Assembly (NCBI GenBank): GCA_902478945.1
Contig: CABSMX010000003.1
Span: 1-45,140 of the forward strand
DNA length: 45,140 nt
Source: an uncultured Collinsella sp.
GTDB taxonomy: Bacteria > Actinomycetota > Coriobacteriia > Coriobacteriales > Coriobacteriaceae
Reading direction: 5' to 3'
Shown: positions 17,475 to 26,717 of the stretch, one piece after another
How positions within the stretch are numbered: position 1 is the stretch's first letter
Layout of the letters: each line of letters starts with the position of its first letter
Position numbers and translations under genes: made by a program
Notes under the pieces: generated by a model
The model's database searches: none
The model's input: only the letters and a program-made list of their open reading frames with translations
Told to the model about the DNA's origin: nothing

Positions 17475-18773
17475 ATGGCACCAGCACTGTCCGATCTTCA
17501 ACCGCAATCAGCGCCCAAGGCCACCGCGACGGCGCAGGCCGCTATCGGCAATGGCCTGGTCACAGAAGCTCAGGCGTTTGGCAACGAGCTTGCCGCATGG
17601 CGCCATGATCTCCATCAAACGCCTGAGCTCGGTAACAACCTTCCACAGACGTCCGCCTTTATCCAGGCGCGTCTGGACGAGATGGATATTCCCTATGCCG
17701 TGCTTGTTGACGGCTCCTGTGTCGTTGGCCTTATCGGTGCCGGCGCGGCAGCTGCTGCTCGGGGTAACGGTACGTGCGCGGACAAGCAGGCCGGTACGGT
17801 CATCATGCTCCGCGGCGACATGGATGCCCTGCCCGTTGCCGAGGAATCCGGCGAGCCCTTTGCATCCACCAATGGCTGCATGCATGCTTGCGGTCACGAT
17901 ATGCATGCGACGGCGCTGCTTGGTGCGGCGCGCCTGCTCAAGGCCCGCGAGGCCGAGTTTGTCGACGCCAACGCTACCGTCAAACTGCTGTTCCAGCCGG
18001 GCGAGGAGACCTTTGAGGGGGCACGCGCTGCCATCGCCGACGGCTTGCTCGAGAACCCGCGTCCTCAGGCGGCTTTTGCCATGCATGTTAACAGCCAATC
18101 GCCGCTCGGCCTGGTGCTCTATGGGAGCCCGGCGCTTTCGGGCGTGTACGGTTTCCGCATCATGCTGCAGGGCAAGGGCGGCCATGGCTCGAGTCCCGAG
18201 ATCTGCATCGACCCCATCACGGCCGGCGTCCATGTGCACCTGGCGCTTCAGGAGCTTATCGCTCGTGAAGTGCCGGCGGCCAAGGAGGTCGCACTTACCG
18301 TTGGCAAGTTCGCCGGTGGTCAGGCCGCAAATGTCATCCCCGACACTTGTGTGCTCGAAGGTACGCTGCGCGGATTCGACATCGAGCTCATGGAGCACCT
18401 CAAGACCCGCATCGCGGAGGTCGTCAACGGCGTTGCCACGACCTATCGTACGCCGGCGACTATCGAGACGCTCTCGGATGTTCCGCCGCTGGTACTCGAT
18501 GACGATATGACCCAGGCTTCGCTTGGCTATGTGGGTGCGACGCTGCCCAAGGCCACCTTCCTGCCGCTGTTCCACGCCATGGCGAGCGAGGACTTTGCGC
18601 TTATCTCGAGCGAGATCCCGAGCGCGTACTTTACGATCGGCGCCGCTGTAACCGATACGGACGAGCACTTTGCCCAACACCATCCCAAGGCACGCTTTAG
18701 CGATGCCGAGCTGCCGCTCGGCGCCGCGGCTTATGCGGCAGTCGCTTTGGGCTATATCGCCGACCACCGGTAG
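17475..18773 (+). CDS. M20 family amidohydrolase (hippurate/N-acyl amino acid hydrolase type)
   Basis: A 432-residue metallopeptidase-fold amidohydrolase. Start ATG 17475 has TGGAGGG at good spacing; the in-frame upstream extension is rejected. Metal-site motifs are LRGDMDALP (near 111-119), MHACGHDMHATALLGAA (near 135) and QPGEE (173-177), with a small dimerisation domain inserted around GKGGHGSSPE, and a C-terminal metal residue in FHAMASEDFA. Relatives hydrolyse N-acylated amino acids, hippurate or indole-acetyl amino acids; the exact substrate cannot be read. The next gene, an OFA-type transporter, lies in the same direction 122 bases away and may import a related substrate or export a product. 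Confidence 0.9.
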   Translation: MAPALSDLQPQSAPKATATAQAAIGNGLVTEAQAFGNELAAWRHDLHQTPELGNNLPQTSAFIQARLDEMDIPYAVLVDGSCVVGLIGAGAAAAARGNGTCADKQAGTVIMLRGDMDALPVAEESGEPFASTNGCMHACGHDMHATALLGAARLLKAREAEFVDANATVKLLFQPGEETFEGARAAIADGLLENPRPQAAFAMHVNSQSPLGLVLYGSPALSGVYGFRIMLQGKGGHGSSPEICIDPITAGVHVHLALQELIAREVPAAKEVALTVGKFAGGQAANVIPDTCVLEGTLRGFDIELMEHLKTRIAEVVNGVATTYRTPATIETLSDVPPLVLDDDMTQASLGYVGATLPKATFLPLFHAMASEDFALISSEIPSAYFTIGAAVTDTDEHFAQHHPKARFSDAELPLGAAAYAAVALGYIADHR

Positions 18774-18895
18774 CACCCAACCTTGCCTTTCAAGCCTGCG
18801 GGCATGGCCATAAGGCCTATGCCCTTGTCTTTCAAGGCAATCTTGGGCACTACCGGCGCCCGGCGCAGGCTATTCGTTTGTTTAAAAGGAGCAGT

Positions 18896-20200
18896 ATGTC
18901 CCGGCAGCATAAATTCTTCCCCGGTTGGCTCGTCGTGGCCTCCGGCTTTGTCGTCATGGCCACGTGCTACACGATTTTCGTTAACTGCATGAGCCTGTTC
19001 CAGCCGCTCATCGTCAGCGACTTGGGCATTTCTCTTGCACAGTACAACATCTCCAACGCCATCTCCACCGTGGTGAGCGTTATCGGCTCACTTGTGATCG
19101 GTCATGTGGCCGATAAAGTGAGCGGTCGCGTTTTGGGTTCCCTCACTGTTATCGCCACCTCTGCCGTTCTTGCCGGCATGAGCTTTGTCGGTGAGCTGTG
19201 GCAGGTCTACGTGCTCTTTGCCGTCTCGGGCTGCTTTGCCGTCGCCTCGACCCGCCTGCTCATTAGCCTTGTGACCGCCAACTGGTTTACGGCCAAGCGA
19301 GGCCTTGCCATCTCCATCGCGCTTTCGGGCTCGGGCTTTGGCGGGGCCATTCTGTCTCCCATCGTGAGCTCGCTCATCGTGAGCGTTGGCTGGCGTTCCG
19401 CCTTCCTGGTGCTCGCGGCTATCTGCATGGTGGCGGCGCTGCCCATCACGGCCTATTCCTTCCGCACCAAGCCTTCCGAGATCGGCCTCAAGCCGCTCGG
19501 CGAGAACCCGGGCGATCCGTCCGTCTCGACGGCCGGCGACAAGGACGAGCACACGGCGCCCGAGGTTAACGTTGGCTGGTCTCGCATCAAGAAGAGCCCG
19601 GCGTTTTGGCTGCTTGTCGTCGCCTTCCTCTTTATGGGCCTCGTTAACGGCGCCATCTTGCCCAACCAGGTCACCAACATGACGAGCGTTACCGTCAACG
19701 GCGCCAAGATCGTCACGGGCGGTCACGACCCCATGTGGGCGGGCACTGTGCTTTCGGCCTACATGGTCACTGTCGTTATCGCCAAGATTTCGCTCGGCGC
19801 GATCTACGATCGCTTTGGCCTGCGCTTTGGCAACGTGCTGGGATCCGTTGCGTGCATTATCGCTTGCGTTGCCCTGTGCTTTCCCGCGACCGATCTTGGT
19901 CCCATCGTGGCTGCCGTGAGCTTTGGTGTCGGAACGTGCATGGGCACCATCACGCCCACTATCGCCGCATCCAAGCAGTTTGGAATGGCCGACCTGGGCA
20001 AAGTCACGGGCACCATTACCTCGCTCGAGATGGTCGGCGGCACCGTGGGTGCCATTGTCTCGGGCGTGCTGTTCGATGCCACGGGCTCCTTTGTGAGCAC
20101 CTGGATTGTGTGCCTGGCGTGCTCTGTGGTCATGCTGGCGTTCTTGCTGGCGTCTGAGCCCATCGCCGCCAAGTTGCGCGCAAGCGTGGCGGGGGAGTAG
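18896..20200 (+). CDS. MFS transporter, oxalate/formate antiporter (OFA) type
   Basis: A 434-residue major facilitator with 12 predicted helices and a polar central loop (about residues 205-235). The opening PGWLVVASGFVVMATCYTIFVNCMSLF and the motif GHVADKVSGR in loop 2-3 fit the OFA/monocarboxylate porter group. ATG 18896 follows AAAAGGAGC; an in-frame start at 18878 is less likely. The family carries small carboxylates such as oxalate, formate, lactate or pyruvate. The intergenic stretch before it holds an imperfect hairpin near 18800-18826. Confidence 0.85.
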   Translation: MSRQHKFFPGWLVVASGFVVMATCYTIFVNCMSLFQPLIVSDLGISLAQYNISNAISTVVSVIGSLVIGHVADKVSGRVLGSLTVIATSAVLAGMSFVGELWQVYVLFAVSGCFAVASTRLLISLVTANWFTAKRGLAISIALSGSGFGGAILSPIVSSLIVSVGWRSAFLVLAAICMVAALPITAYSFRTKPSEIGLKPLGENPGDPSVSTAGDKDEHTAPEVNVGWSRIKKSPAFWLLVVAFLFMGLVNGAILPNQVTNMTSVTVNGAKIVTGGHDPMWAGTVLSAYMVTVVIAKISLGAIYDRFGLRFGNVLGSVACIIACVALCFPATDLGPIVAAVSFGVGTCMGTITPTIAASKQFGMADLGKVTGTITSLEMVGGTVGAIVSGVLFDATGSFVSTWIVCLACSVVMLAFLLASEPIAAKLRASVAGE

Positions 20201-20235
20201 ACGTCCGTCGCTCTTTGCTGTTCGCCCCGCTCTGT

Positions 20236-20299
20236 CCGTGGCCGCCTAGGAAGCCGAATGGATGCTCGTACCGTCATTCGGTTTCCTAGGCGGCCACGG
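20236..20299. repeat. Long hairpin 1 of 3 upstream of hisS
   Basis: Arms 20236-20260 and 20275-20299 are 25 bases with a single wobble (core GGCCGCCTAGGAAGCCGAAT), around a 14-base loop. There is no T-run on either side. Confidence 0.85.
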
Positions 20300-20310
20300 G
20301 CCCACGAAAT

Positions 20311-20372
20311 GATCCGTTTTCCTCCGTCCCCAACGGATCATGTGATTCGAAGGGGACGGAGGAAAGCGAATC
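20311..20372. repeat. Hairpin 2 of 3 upstream of hisS, with competing pairings
   Basis: TTTCCTCCGTCCCC (20318-20331) pairs perfectly with GGGGACGGAGGAAA (20352-20365). Two other hairpins compete: GATCCGTT (20311-20318) with AACGGATC (20332-20339), and GATTCG (20344-20349) with CGAATC (20367-20372). The main stem and the two side stems cannot all form as simple nested helices. Confidence 0.75.
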
Positions 20373-20377
20373 AGCTG

Positions 20378-20441
20378 CCGCGGCGGCGCATCTGGCCGAA
20401 CGAGCCCCCATACCCTCGTTCGGTCAGATGCGCCGCCGCGG
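20378..20441. repeat. Long hairpin 3 of 3 upstream of hisS
   Basis: Arms 20378-20404 and 20415-20441 are 27 bases with one wobble pair (core GCGGCGGCGCATCTG), around a 10-base loop. The right arm overlaps the expected -35 region of the hisS promoter. Confidence 0.85.
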
Positions 20442-20456
20442 TTTGTGTTTGTGCCG

Positions 20457-20462
20457 TATAAT
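20457..20462 (+). promoter_or_regulatory. hisS promoter -10 box
   Basis: A perfect TATAAT lies 42 bases before the hisS start. No good -35 is visible because that region is the right arm of the third hairpin. Confidence 0.6.
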
Positions 20463-20504
20463 GACCACTACCTATGACGCGATACAAAAGAAAGGTGTTT
20501 GCCC

Positions 20505-21818
20505 ATGCAGGCACAGAAGGCGGAGGGAACCCGCGACCTTATCGGCGCCGAGATGCGCACCTGGCAAAAGATGCAGCAGATCGCTGCCGGCGTATTCGAG
20601 CCGTTTGGCTTTAAGCCCATCGAGACGCCCGCGATCGAGCAAGTGGACGTGTTTGTCCACGGTATCGGCCAGTCGACCGACGTCGTTCGCAAGGAGATGT
20701 TCCGCGTGTTTAGCGGCGCCAACCTTGAGCGCGTCTTTACCGAGGGTACCGATACCAAGCTCAAGCCCAAGCAGCGCCTGGCGCTTCGCCCCGAGGGCAC
20801 GGCCGGTGTGGTGCGCGCCGTCGTGGAGAACAACCTGGTGCCTCAGGGCTCCACGCCGTTTAAGGCCTACTATGCCGAGGCCATGTTCCGCGGCGAGCGT
20901 CCCCAGAAGGGTCGTCTGCGTCAGTTCCACCAGGTGGGCATCGAGTGGCTCGGTGCTCCCGATCCGGCGGCAGACGCCGAGTGCATCATCATGCTCATGG
21001 AGTTCTACAAGCGCCTGGGCTTCGATCTTTCCAAGCTTCATCTGCTCATTAACTCGATGGGCGATGCCCAGTGCCGTCCGGCCTATCGCGAGCAGGTCAA
21101 GCAGTTCATTCTCGATCACGCCGACGAGATGTGCGACGAGTGCCGCGAGCGCGCCGAACTTAACCCGCTGCGCGCCTTCGACTGCAAGAACGACCACTGC
21201 CGCGAGATCATGGCCGAGGCCCCGCTGATGGGCGATAACCTGTGCGACGAGTGCCGCGAGCACTACGAGCAGGTCAAGCGCTATTTGGATGCCGCCGGCA
21301 TCGAGTATGTCGAGGATCCCACCCTGGTGCGCGGCCTGGACTACTACACCCGCACCGTTTTTGAGGTCGAGGCCCCCGGCGCCGGTGTCGGCTCCATCGG
21401 TGGCGGCGGTCGCTACGACGGCCTGGTCGAGCTCGAAGGCGGCAAGCCTACGGCCGGCGTCGGCTTCGCCGTCGGTTTCGAGCGCGCCCTGCTGGCCCTG
21501 CAGGCTTTTGGCAGTGACCTGGGCGCCGATGAGACCCCGTGTGTCTACGTCGCCAACGCCGGCAAGGAGTTGCGCCAGAACGTCTTTGCCATTACGCAGG
21601 AGCTTCGCGCTGCAGGTATCGTGACCGAGGCCGACTACCAGGGGCGTTCGCTCAAGGCTCAGTTTAAGCAGGCCGACAAGGTGGGCGCTAAGCTCATCCT
21701 AGTCCTGGGCGGCGACGAGCTCGCCGCCGGCAAGGTCAAGGTACGCGACATGCAGAGCCATGACGAGGTCCTCGTCGATCTGGCCAACGTGGTCGAGGCG
21801 GTTCGCGAGCGCCTGTAG
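20505..21818 (+). CDS. hisS: Histidine-tRNA ligase
   Basis: A 437-residue class II aminoacyl-tRNA synthetase that charges tRNA-His. Motif 2 is RPEGTAGVVRA with FRGERPQKGRLRQFHQ. The histidine-binding motif LVRGLDYYTRTVFE and motif 3 GVGFAVGFERALLAL are intact, and the anticodon-binding domain covers about residues 340-437. ATG 20505 has AAAGG nine bases upstream; a TTG six bases earlier is in frame. The insert between motifs 2 and 3 has five cysteines in CDEC/DCKNDHC/CDEC patterns, compatible with metal binding. No T-box leader was found, so the upstream hairpins are not a classical tRNA-sensing element. Confidence 0.97.
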   Translation: MQAQKAEGTRDLIGAEMRTWQKMQQIAAGVFEPFGFKPIETPAIEQVDVFVHGIGQSTDVVRKEMFRVFSGANLERVFTEGTDTKLKPKQRLALRPEGTAGVVRAVVENNLVPQGSTPFKAYYAEAMFRGERPQKGRLRQFHQVGIEWLGAPDPAADAECIIMLMEFYKRLGFDLSKLHLLINSMGDAQCRPAYREQVKQFILDHADEMCDECRERAELNPLRAFDCKNDHCREIMAEAPLMGDNLCDECREHYEQVKRYLDAAGIEYVEDPTLVRGLDYYTRTVFEVEAPGAGVGSIGGGGRYDGLVELEGGKPTAGVGFAVGFERALLALQAFGSDLGADETPCVYVANAGKELRQNVFAITQELRAAGIVTEADYQGRSLKAQFKQADKVGAKLILVLGGDELAAGKVKVRDMQSHDEVLVDLANVVEAVRERL

Positions 21819-21876
21819 CGCATGATTTTTGAGCTGTGGACTCACTAAAAAGTTCAGCTCATTGCGGGCGATTGTT

Positions 21877-21915
21877 ACGGGGGTGTTTCGCATTTATGCG
21901 GAATGCCCCCGTTTG
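21877..21915 (+). terminator. Intrinsic terminator after hisS
   Basis: ACGGGGGTGTTTCGCA pairs with TGCGGAATGCCCCCGT (about 21877-21912), with a T-rich tail. Confidence 0.75.
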
Positions 21916-22026
21916 CATATGCCGCCCACCGAGAAATACGACCATTTGGGGCAAAAAGCCTTGCAATGCAGAAAATACTTTTGTGTGGTAAAGCGCAATC
22001 AGCGTCGAAAGTTTTTGGCAAGTGCC

Positions 22027-22032
22027 TATAAT
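22027..22032 (+). promoter_or_regulatory. ppc promoter -10 box
   Basis: TATAAT lies 50 bases before the ppc start. A weak -35 (TCGAAA) lies about 16-17 bases upstream. Confidence 0.55.
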
Positions 22033-22076
22033 GAATACCGCATGTTACGTGCATAGAAGGAGGAATGGGAGGAAAC

Positions 22077-24890
22077 GTGGCTGAGAACCTAAGCAACCAG
22101 TCTGTACCCGAAGCCGCGGCGCGCGTCGCTGCCGTGGTCAACCACCTCGTTAACCGAATCGGCTCGAATGCCGAGTCCAGGGAGCGTCTCGCCGAGATCG
22201 AGATCCCCGAGGAGCTGCGCGATGATCTGGCGCTGTTCCTGCGCCTGGAGCGTCGTGTGCTTAGCGAGTATGATCCCGAGATCGCAGGCCTGTTCGACAA
22301 GATTCTGTCGGCCGAGATTGTGGCCAATGCCGGTAACCCCGGCAGCCGTGCTGCCGACGAGGCCGTCGACGAGCAGGGCGTGCCTACTGCCGATGAGTCC
22401 ACCGCCGTGGCATTCCGTGAGGTCGTCGATTTGATCGACAGCCTGCCGCTCGATAAGCAGCAGGTTATCGTCCGCGCCTTTACGAGCTTCTTCCACCTGG
22501 CAAACCTGTCGGAGGAGAATTACCGCGTGGCGCAGCTGCGCGAGCGCGAGGCCGGTGCGTCGACCGATACCGAGGTCGATCCCGCCAACGAGCTCACCGT
22601 TGCCTATCACCAGCTGGTAGACGAGATGGGTGTCGAGGGTGCTAACGAGCTGCTCGACAAGCTCGAGTTCCACCCTGTCTTTACCGCACATCCCACCGAG
22701 GCCCGTCGTAAGGCCGTCGAGGGCAAGATCCGCCGTATCTCCAACCTGCTGGAGGAGCGTCCGCGTCTGGGCGGCTCCGACCTGGTGGAGAACGAGCGCC
22801 ATATGCTGCAGGAGATCGACGCCCTGGTGCGTACGAGCCCCATCGCGCTCAAGAAGCCCGCGCCGGTCGAGGAAGCCGATACCATCATCGACATCTTCGA
22901 TAACACGCTGTTCGACGTTATCCCCGTTATCTATCGTCGTTTTGACGATTGGGTGCTGGGCGACAAGGCCGGTACTGTGCCGCCGCTGTGCCCCGCGTTC
23001 TTCCATCCCGGCAGCTGGATCGGTTCCGACCGCGACGGTAACCCCAACGTCACCGCCAAGGTGAGCCGTGAGGTCGCCGCCAAGTACTTTACGCACATGG
23101 TGCTCAAGCTCGAGGACAAGTGCCGCCGCATCGGCCGCAACCTCACGCTCGAGGCCACCTACAGCAAGCCTTCTGCCGAGCTCATTAACCTGTGGAACCA
23201 TCAGGTCGAGATGAGCCCTCGGTACACGGCCCGCGCCGAACTGATCTCCGAGCACGAGCCGCATCGCGCCGTCATGCTCGTCATGGCCGACCGCCTGAAC
23301 GCCACCGTGCGCCGCATCACCGACACCATGTACCACAGCGCCGATGAGTTCCTGGAGGACTTGCGCGTCGTCCAGCGCTCGCTGGCTGCCTGCGGTGCCG
23401 TCCGTGCTGCCTACGGCCCGGTCCAGACCATCATCTGGCAGGTTGAGTCCTTCGGCTTCCACATGGTCGAGATGGAGTTCCGTCAGCACTCCGTGGTGCA
23501 CGCCCGCGCCCTCAAGGATATCCACGAGAACGGTATCCATGGCGATCTGCAGCCCATGACGCGCGAGGTCATCGATACCTTCCGCGCCATCGGTTCCATC
23601 CAAAAGCGCTACGGCAAGAAGATGGCGCACCGCTACATCATCTCGTTCACCAAGAGCGCCCAGCATGTGGCCGACGTCTTCGAGCTGGCCCACCTGTCCT
23701 TCGCACACGAGGAAGATGTCCCCGAGCTCGACGTGATCCCGCTGTTCGAGCAGCTCGAGGACCTCGAGGGCTGCGTTGACGTGCTCGACCAGATGCTCAC
23801 GCTGCCCGTGGTGCAAAAGCGCCTTGCCCAGACCAACCGTCGCATGGAGGTCATGCTGGGCTACTCCGACTCCTCCAAGGACGCCGGTCCTACCACGGCC
23901 ATGCTCGCGCTGCACTCCGCACAGGAGCGCATCGCCAAGTGGGCCGAGAAGAACGATATCGATCTGGTGCTCATGCACGGTCGCGGCGGTGCCGTGGGCC
24001 GTGGCGGCGGCCCGGCCAACAAGGCCGTGCTGGCGCAGCCCAAGGGTTCGGTCAACTGCTTCTTTAAGCTCACCGAGCAGGGCGAGGTCATCTTTGCCCG
24101 TTACGGCAACCGCACGCTGGCTCAGCGCCATGTTGAGTCCGTTGCCGCCGCAACGCTTTTGCAGTCGGCCCCGAGTGTCGAGAAGACCAACACCGAGACC
24201 ACGCAGAAGTTCTGGGATATGGCCGAGAAGCTCAACGCCGCAAGCCACGAGCGCTATCTGGACCTGCTGAACACCGAGGACTTTACACCGTGGTTCTCGA
24301 CCGTGACGCCGCTGACCGAGGTCGGCTTGCTGCCGATCGGCTCGCGTCCCGCCAAGCGCGGCCTGGGCGCCAAGTCGCTCGACGACCTGCGTACCATTCC
24401 GTGGATCTTCAGCTGGAGCCAGGCGCGCATCAATCTGGCCGCTTGGTACGGCCTGGGCACCGCCTGCGAGCAGTTGGGCGACCTTGACCAGCTTAAGGCT
24501 GCCTACCAGGAGTGGCCGTTCTTCCGCACCTTTATCGACAACATCGAGATGTCGATCGCTAAGACCGATCAGCGCATCGCCAAGATGTATCTGCACCTGG
24601 GCGATCGGCAGGATCTGTCCGAGAAGGTCTTCACCGAGATGCAGCTCACGCGTAAGTGGGTCCTTGCTATCGTCGGTGACGAGTGGCCGCTGCAGCGCCG
24701 CCGCGTGCTCGGCTGCGCCGTTCGCGTGCGTAACCCCTACGTCGACGCCCTGTCCATCGCCCAGGTCCGCGCCCTTCGCGAGGTGCGTATGAACCAGGAC
24801 GAGATGGCCGAGGAGAAGAAGGCCGAGTACATGAGCCTGATTCTTTCGACTGTGACCGGTGTCTCGGCAGGACTGCAGAACACGGGGTAA
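22077..24890 (+). CDS. ppc: Phosphoenolpyruvate carboxylase
   Basis: A ~937-residue enzyme that adds bicarbonate to phosphoenolpyruvate, giving oxaloacetate and refilling the C4 acid pool. Catalytic signatures are VFTAHPTEARRK (active-site His), GSWIGSDRDGNPNVT, MLGYSDSSKDAG and the mobile loop MHGRGGAVGRGGGP. It ends in the invariant QNTG. Two starts are possible: GTG 22077, with GGGAGG four bases upstream, or ATG 22065, where AAGGAGG lies only one base away. I favour GTG. It is a single-gene unit and is followed by a large nested palindrome. In an anaerobe it most likely feeds the succinate branch or amino acid synthesis. Confidence 0.96.
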   Translation: MAENLSNQSVPEAAARVAAVVNHLVNRIGSNAESRERLAEIEIPEELRDDLALFLRLERRVLSEYDPEIAGLFDKILSAEIVANAGNPGSRAADEAVDEQGVPTADESTAVAFREVVDLIDSLPLDKQQVIVRAFTSFFHLANLSEENYRVAQLREREAGASTDTEVDPANELTVAYHQLVDEMGVEGANELLDKLEFHPVFTAHPTEARRKAVEGKIRRISNLLEERPRLGGSDLVENERHMLQEIDALVRTSPIALKKPAPVEEADTIIDIFDNTLFDVIPVIYRRFDDWVLGDKAGTVPPLCPAFFHPGSWIGSDRDGNPNVTAKVSREVAAKYFTHMVLKLEDKCRRIGRNLTLEATYSKPSAELINLWNHQVEMSPRYTARAELISEHEPHRAVMLVMADRLNATVRRITDTMYHSADEFLEDLRVVQRSLAACGAVRAAYGPVQTIIWQVESFGFHMVEMEFRQHSVVHARALKDIHENGIHGDLQPMTREVIDTFRAIGSIQKRYGKKMAHRYIISFTKSAQHVADVFELAHLSFAHEEDVPELDVIPLFEQLEDLEGCVDVLDQMLTLPVVQKRLAQTNRRMEVMLGYSDSSKDAGPTTAMLALHSAQERIAKWAEKNDIDLVLMHGRGGAVGRGGGPANKAVLAQPKGSVNCFFKLTEQGEVIFARYGNRTLAQRHVESVAAATLLQSAPSVEKTNTETTQKFWDMAEKLNAASHERYLDLLNTEDFTPWFSTVTPLTEVGLLPIGSRPAKRGLGAKSLDDLRTIPWIFSWSQARINLAAWYGLGTACEQLGDLDQLKAAYQEWPFFRTFIDNIEMSIAKTDQRIAKMYLHLGDRQDLSEKVFTEMQLTRKWVLAIVGDEWPLQRRRVLGCAVRVRNPYVDALSIAQVRALREVRMNQDEMAEEKKAEYMSLILSTVTGVSAGLQNTG

Positions 24891-24913
24891 TCGATAGCCC
24901 TGTAGCTCTCACC

Positions 24914-25040
24914 GGGACCCGATGGGTTTCCCTCTGAATGCGTCCTCGCACTTGAAGCCCCCTTATCCTACTCCTTCGGAGCTGCGGATAAGGGGGCTTC
25001 GTGCTGCGGAATGCATTCAGAGGGAAACCCGTCGGGTCCC
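24914..25040. repeat. Nested palindromic element B (after ppc)
   Basis: Outer arms 24914-24941 and 25013-25040 are 28 bases with one wobble. Then a 12-base internal segment on each side (GTCCTCGCACTT at 24942-24953; GTGCTGCGGAAT at 25001-25012). Inner arms 24954-24968 and 24986-25000 are perfect over 15 bases, with an apical CTCC-TTC-GGAG hairpin. The layout matches element C at 27475-27601, though the arm sequences are unrelated. No T-run follows. Confidence 0.88.
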
Positions 25041-25115
25041 TTCGTCCTCGGTCTTCAGGGATTAAAGCTGATGAAAATAAAGTGCGCTTCGCGCCTAATG
25101 TGGAGTGCGGCGAGG

Positions 25116-25137
25116 GCTTCTTGCGTCCTGCGGAGTG
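25116..25137. repeat. Solo half-copy of the palindromic element family
   Basis: GCTTCTTGCGTCCTGCGGAGTG is present here once (22 bases) and again inside element C at 27552-27573. Only the right half of the element is recognisable here; no matching left arm was found upstream. Confidence 0.7.
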
Positions 25138-25234
25138 TGCCTAAAAGTAAACTAATGGCGGGCCCTGCGATGTCCGGTCTTCGGCGGATTACTGGCTGGG
25201 GAAAGATGGCGCGCTTCTCGCCTTACGACTGTTG

Positions 25235-25270
25235 CGGCCGCGGTCCCGTTTGGGGTCGCGGCCGTTTTGT
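25235..25270 (+). terminator. Terminator-like hairpin upstream of larA
   Basis: CGGCCGCGGTCCC (25235-25247) pairs with 25252-25264 across a GTTT loop, with two wobble pairs, then TTTTGTTG. It lies about 120 bases before larA and over 300 bases after ppc, so it may act as an attenuator in a larA leader or as a back-up terminator. Apart from element B, the half element and this hairpin, 24891-25390 shows no gene. Confidence 0.65.
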
Positions 25271-25390
25271 TGTGGGTCAAATATGAACGTTGTGTTAATG
25301 AGTCGGTGGACGGTGGTGTTTTTCGGTGAGCGGCGTATCCTTCCAACGGTTTATCTAGTGTGTCAGTTGAAAGGAAGAGGGCGCTCGTCA

Positions 25391-26668
25391 TTGTTTGAAT
25401 GTGAACTGCCGTTTGACCACAAGACGTTGCATCTGGAGCTCGAGGATAAGAACTTCGCGGGTGTGATGGAAGGTCATCAAAACGAGTTTAAGACCACAAA
25501 ATCGCAGGAAGAGCTGGTAGAGGAATCGCTTGCCAACCCTTATGGCTCGCCTTCGCTCGAGGAGCTTTGTGCTGGCAAGAAGGATATTGTCATCATTAGC
25601 TCCGACCATACGCGCCCCGTTCCCTCGCGTGTGACGATGCCTATTCTGCTGCATCACATCCATTCCGCTGCGCCCGAGGCTCGCGTGCGTATTTTGGTTG
25701 CTACGGGTATGCATCGTCCGTCGACGCACGAGGAGCTCGTCAACAAGTACGGCGAGGAAATTGTTGCCAACGAGGAAATCGTTATGCACGTCGCGACTGA
25801 CGACAGCATGATGAAAAAGATCGGCACCCTGCCTTCTGGCGGCGAGTGCATCATCAACAAGATTGCCGCCGAATGCGACTTGCTGCTTGCCGAGGGTTTC
25901 ATTGAGCCGCACTTCTTTGCCGGTTTCTCCGGCAGCCGCAAGTCCGTCCTGCCCGGCATCGCCAGCTACAAGACCATCATGTACAACCACAACGGTCAGT
26001 TTGTGAATGATTCCCACTCGCGTGCCGGCAACCTGTGCCACAACCACGTGAGCGAGGACATGTTCGCCGCTGCCGAGATGGCCCACCTCGCCTTTGTGCT
26101 TAACGTGGTGCTCAACGGCAAGCACGAGGTCATCGGCTCCTTTGCCGGCGACATCCACAAGGCGCACGAAGCTGGCTGCGAGTTCGTGAAGAGCCTTGCC
26201 GGCGTTGAGCCCGTCGAGTGCGAGATTGCCATCACCACCAACGGCGGCTACCCGCTCGACCAGAACATCTACCAGGCTGTAAAGGGCATGTGCTCTGCCG
26301 AGGCCACGCTTCCCGAAGGCGGCGTGATTATCGACGTTGCCGGTTGCGCCGACGGTCACGGTGGCGAGGGCTTCTATCACAACATCGCCGACAACGATCC
26401 GGCAGAGTTTGAGCGCGCCTGCATCGATCGTCCCAAGGACGAGACCCTGCCCGACCAGTGGACGAGCCAGATTTTCGCCCGCATCCTGGCACATCACCCT
26501 GTGATCATGGTCACCGACCTGTGCGATCACCAGATGATCAAGGATATGCACATGACGCCGGTCAACACCCTCGAGGAGGCGCTCAAGCTCGCCTTTGAAA
26601 TGAAGGGTGCCGATGCCAAGGTTGCCGTCATTCCCGATGGCCTGGGCGTTGTCGTCGCGCAGCACTAG
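25391..26668 (+). CDS. larA: Nickel-dependent lactate racemase LarA family protein
   Basis: A 425-residue apo-enzyme that, once loaded with the nickel-pincer nucleotide cofactor, interconverts L- and D-lactate or a related 2-hydroxyacid. The start is TTG 25391. With this start the known Lactiplantibacillus residues fall at identical numbers: H108 (GMHRPST), H174 (EPHFF), K184 (GSRKS, the cofactor-linked lysine) and H200 (YNHN); DHTRPVP is also present. The longer in-frame upstream extension is therefore rejected. The length agrees with the family (~424). An aquaporin-type gene follows 49 bases later on the same strand, and the cofactor genes larB and larC are nearby on the other strand. LarE is not in the window. 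The exact substrate within the LarA superfamily is not proved by sequence. Confidence 0.93.
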   Translation: MFECELPFDHKTLHLELEDKNFAGVMEGHQNEFKTTKSQEELVEESLANPYGSPSLEELCAGKKDIVIISSDHTRPVPSRVTMPILLHHIHSAAPEARVRILVATGMHRPSTHEELVNKYGEEIVANEEIVMHVATDDSMMKKIGTLPSGGECIINKIAAECDLLLAEGFIEPHFFAGFSGSRKSVLPGIASYKTIMYNHNGQFVNDSHSRAGNLCHNHVSEDMFAAAEMAHLAFVLNVVLNGKHEVIGSFAGDIHKAHEAGCEFVKSLAGVEPVECEIAITTNGGYPLDQNIYQAVKGMCSAEATLPEGGVIIDVAGCADGHGGEGFYHNIADNDPAEFERACIDRPKDETLPDQWTSQIFARILAHHPVIMVTDLCDHQMIKDMHMTPVNTLEEALKLAFEMKGADAKVAVIPDGLGVVVAQH

Positions 26669-26717
26669 TGCGTGGCCCAAACGAATCGTTTATAACCGAC
26701 AAGAAAGATAAGGTTTT

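Noticed and set aside
20236..20441. CRISPR array
   Set aside because: The three hairpins share no repeat sequence and there are no spacers of regular length or cas genes.
20201..20504. T-box or other tRNA-sensing leader for hisS
   Set aside because: No T-box sequence or specifier loop; the hairpins are simple long palindromes.
22089..24596. 835-codon open frame antisense to ppc
   Set aside because: High-GC shadow; no ribosome site, low-complexity composition, and ppc on the plus strand is unambiguous.
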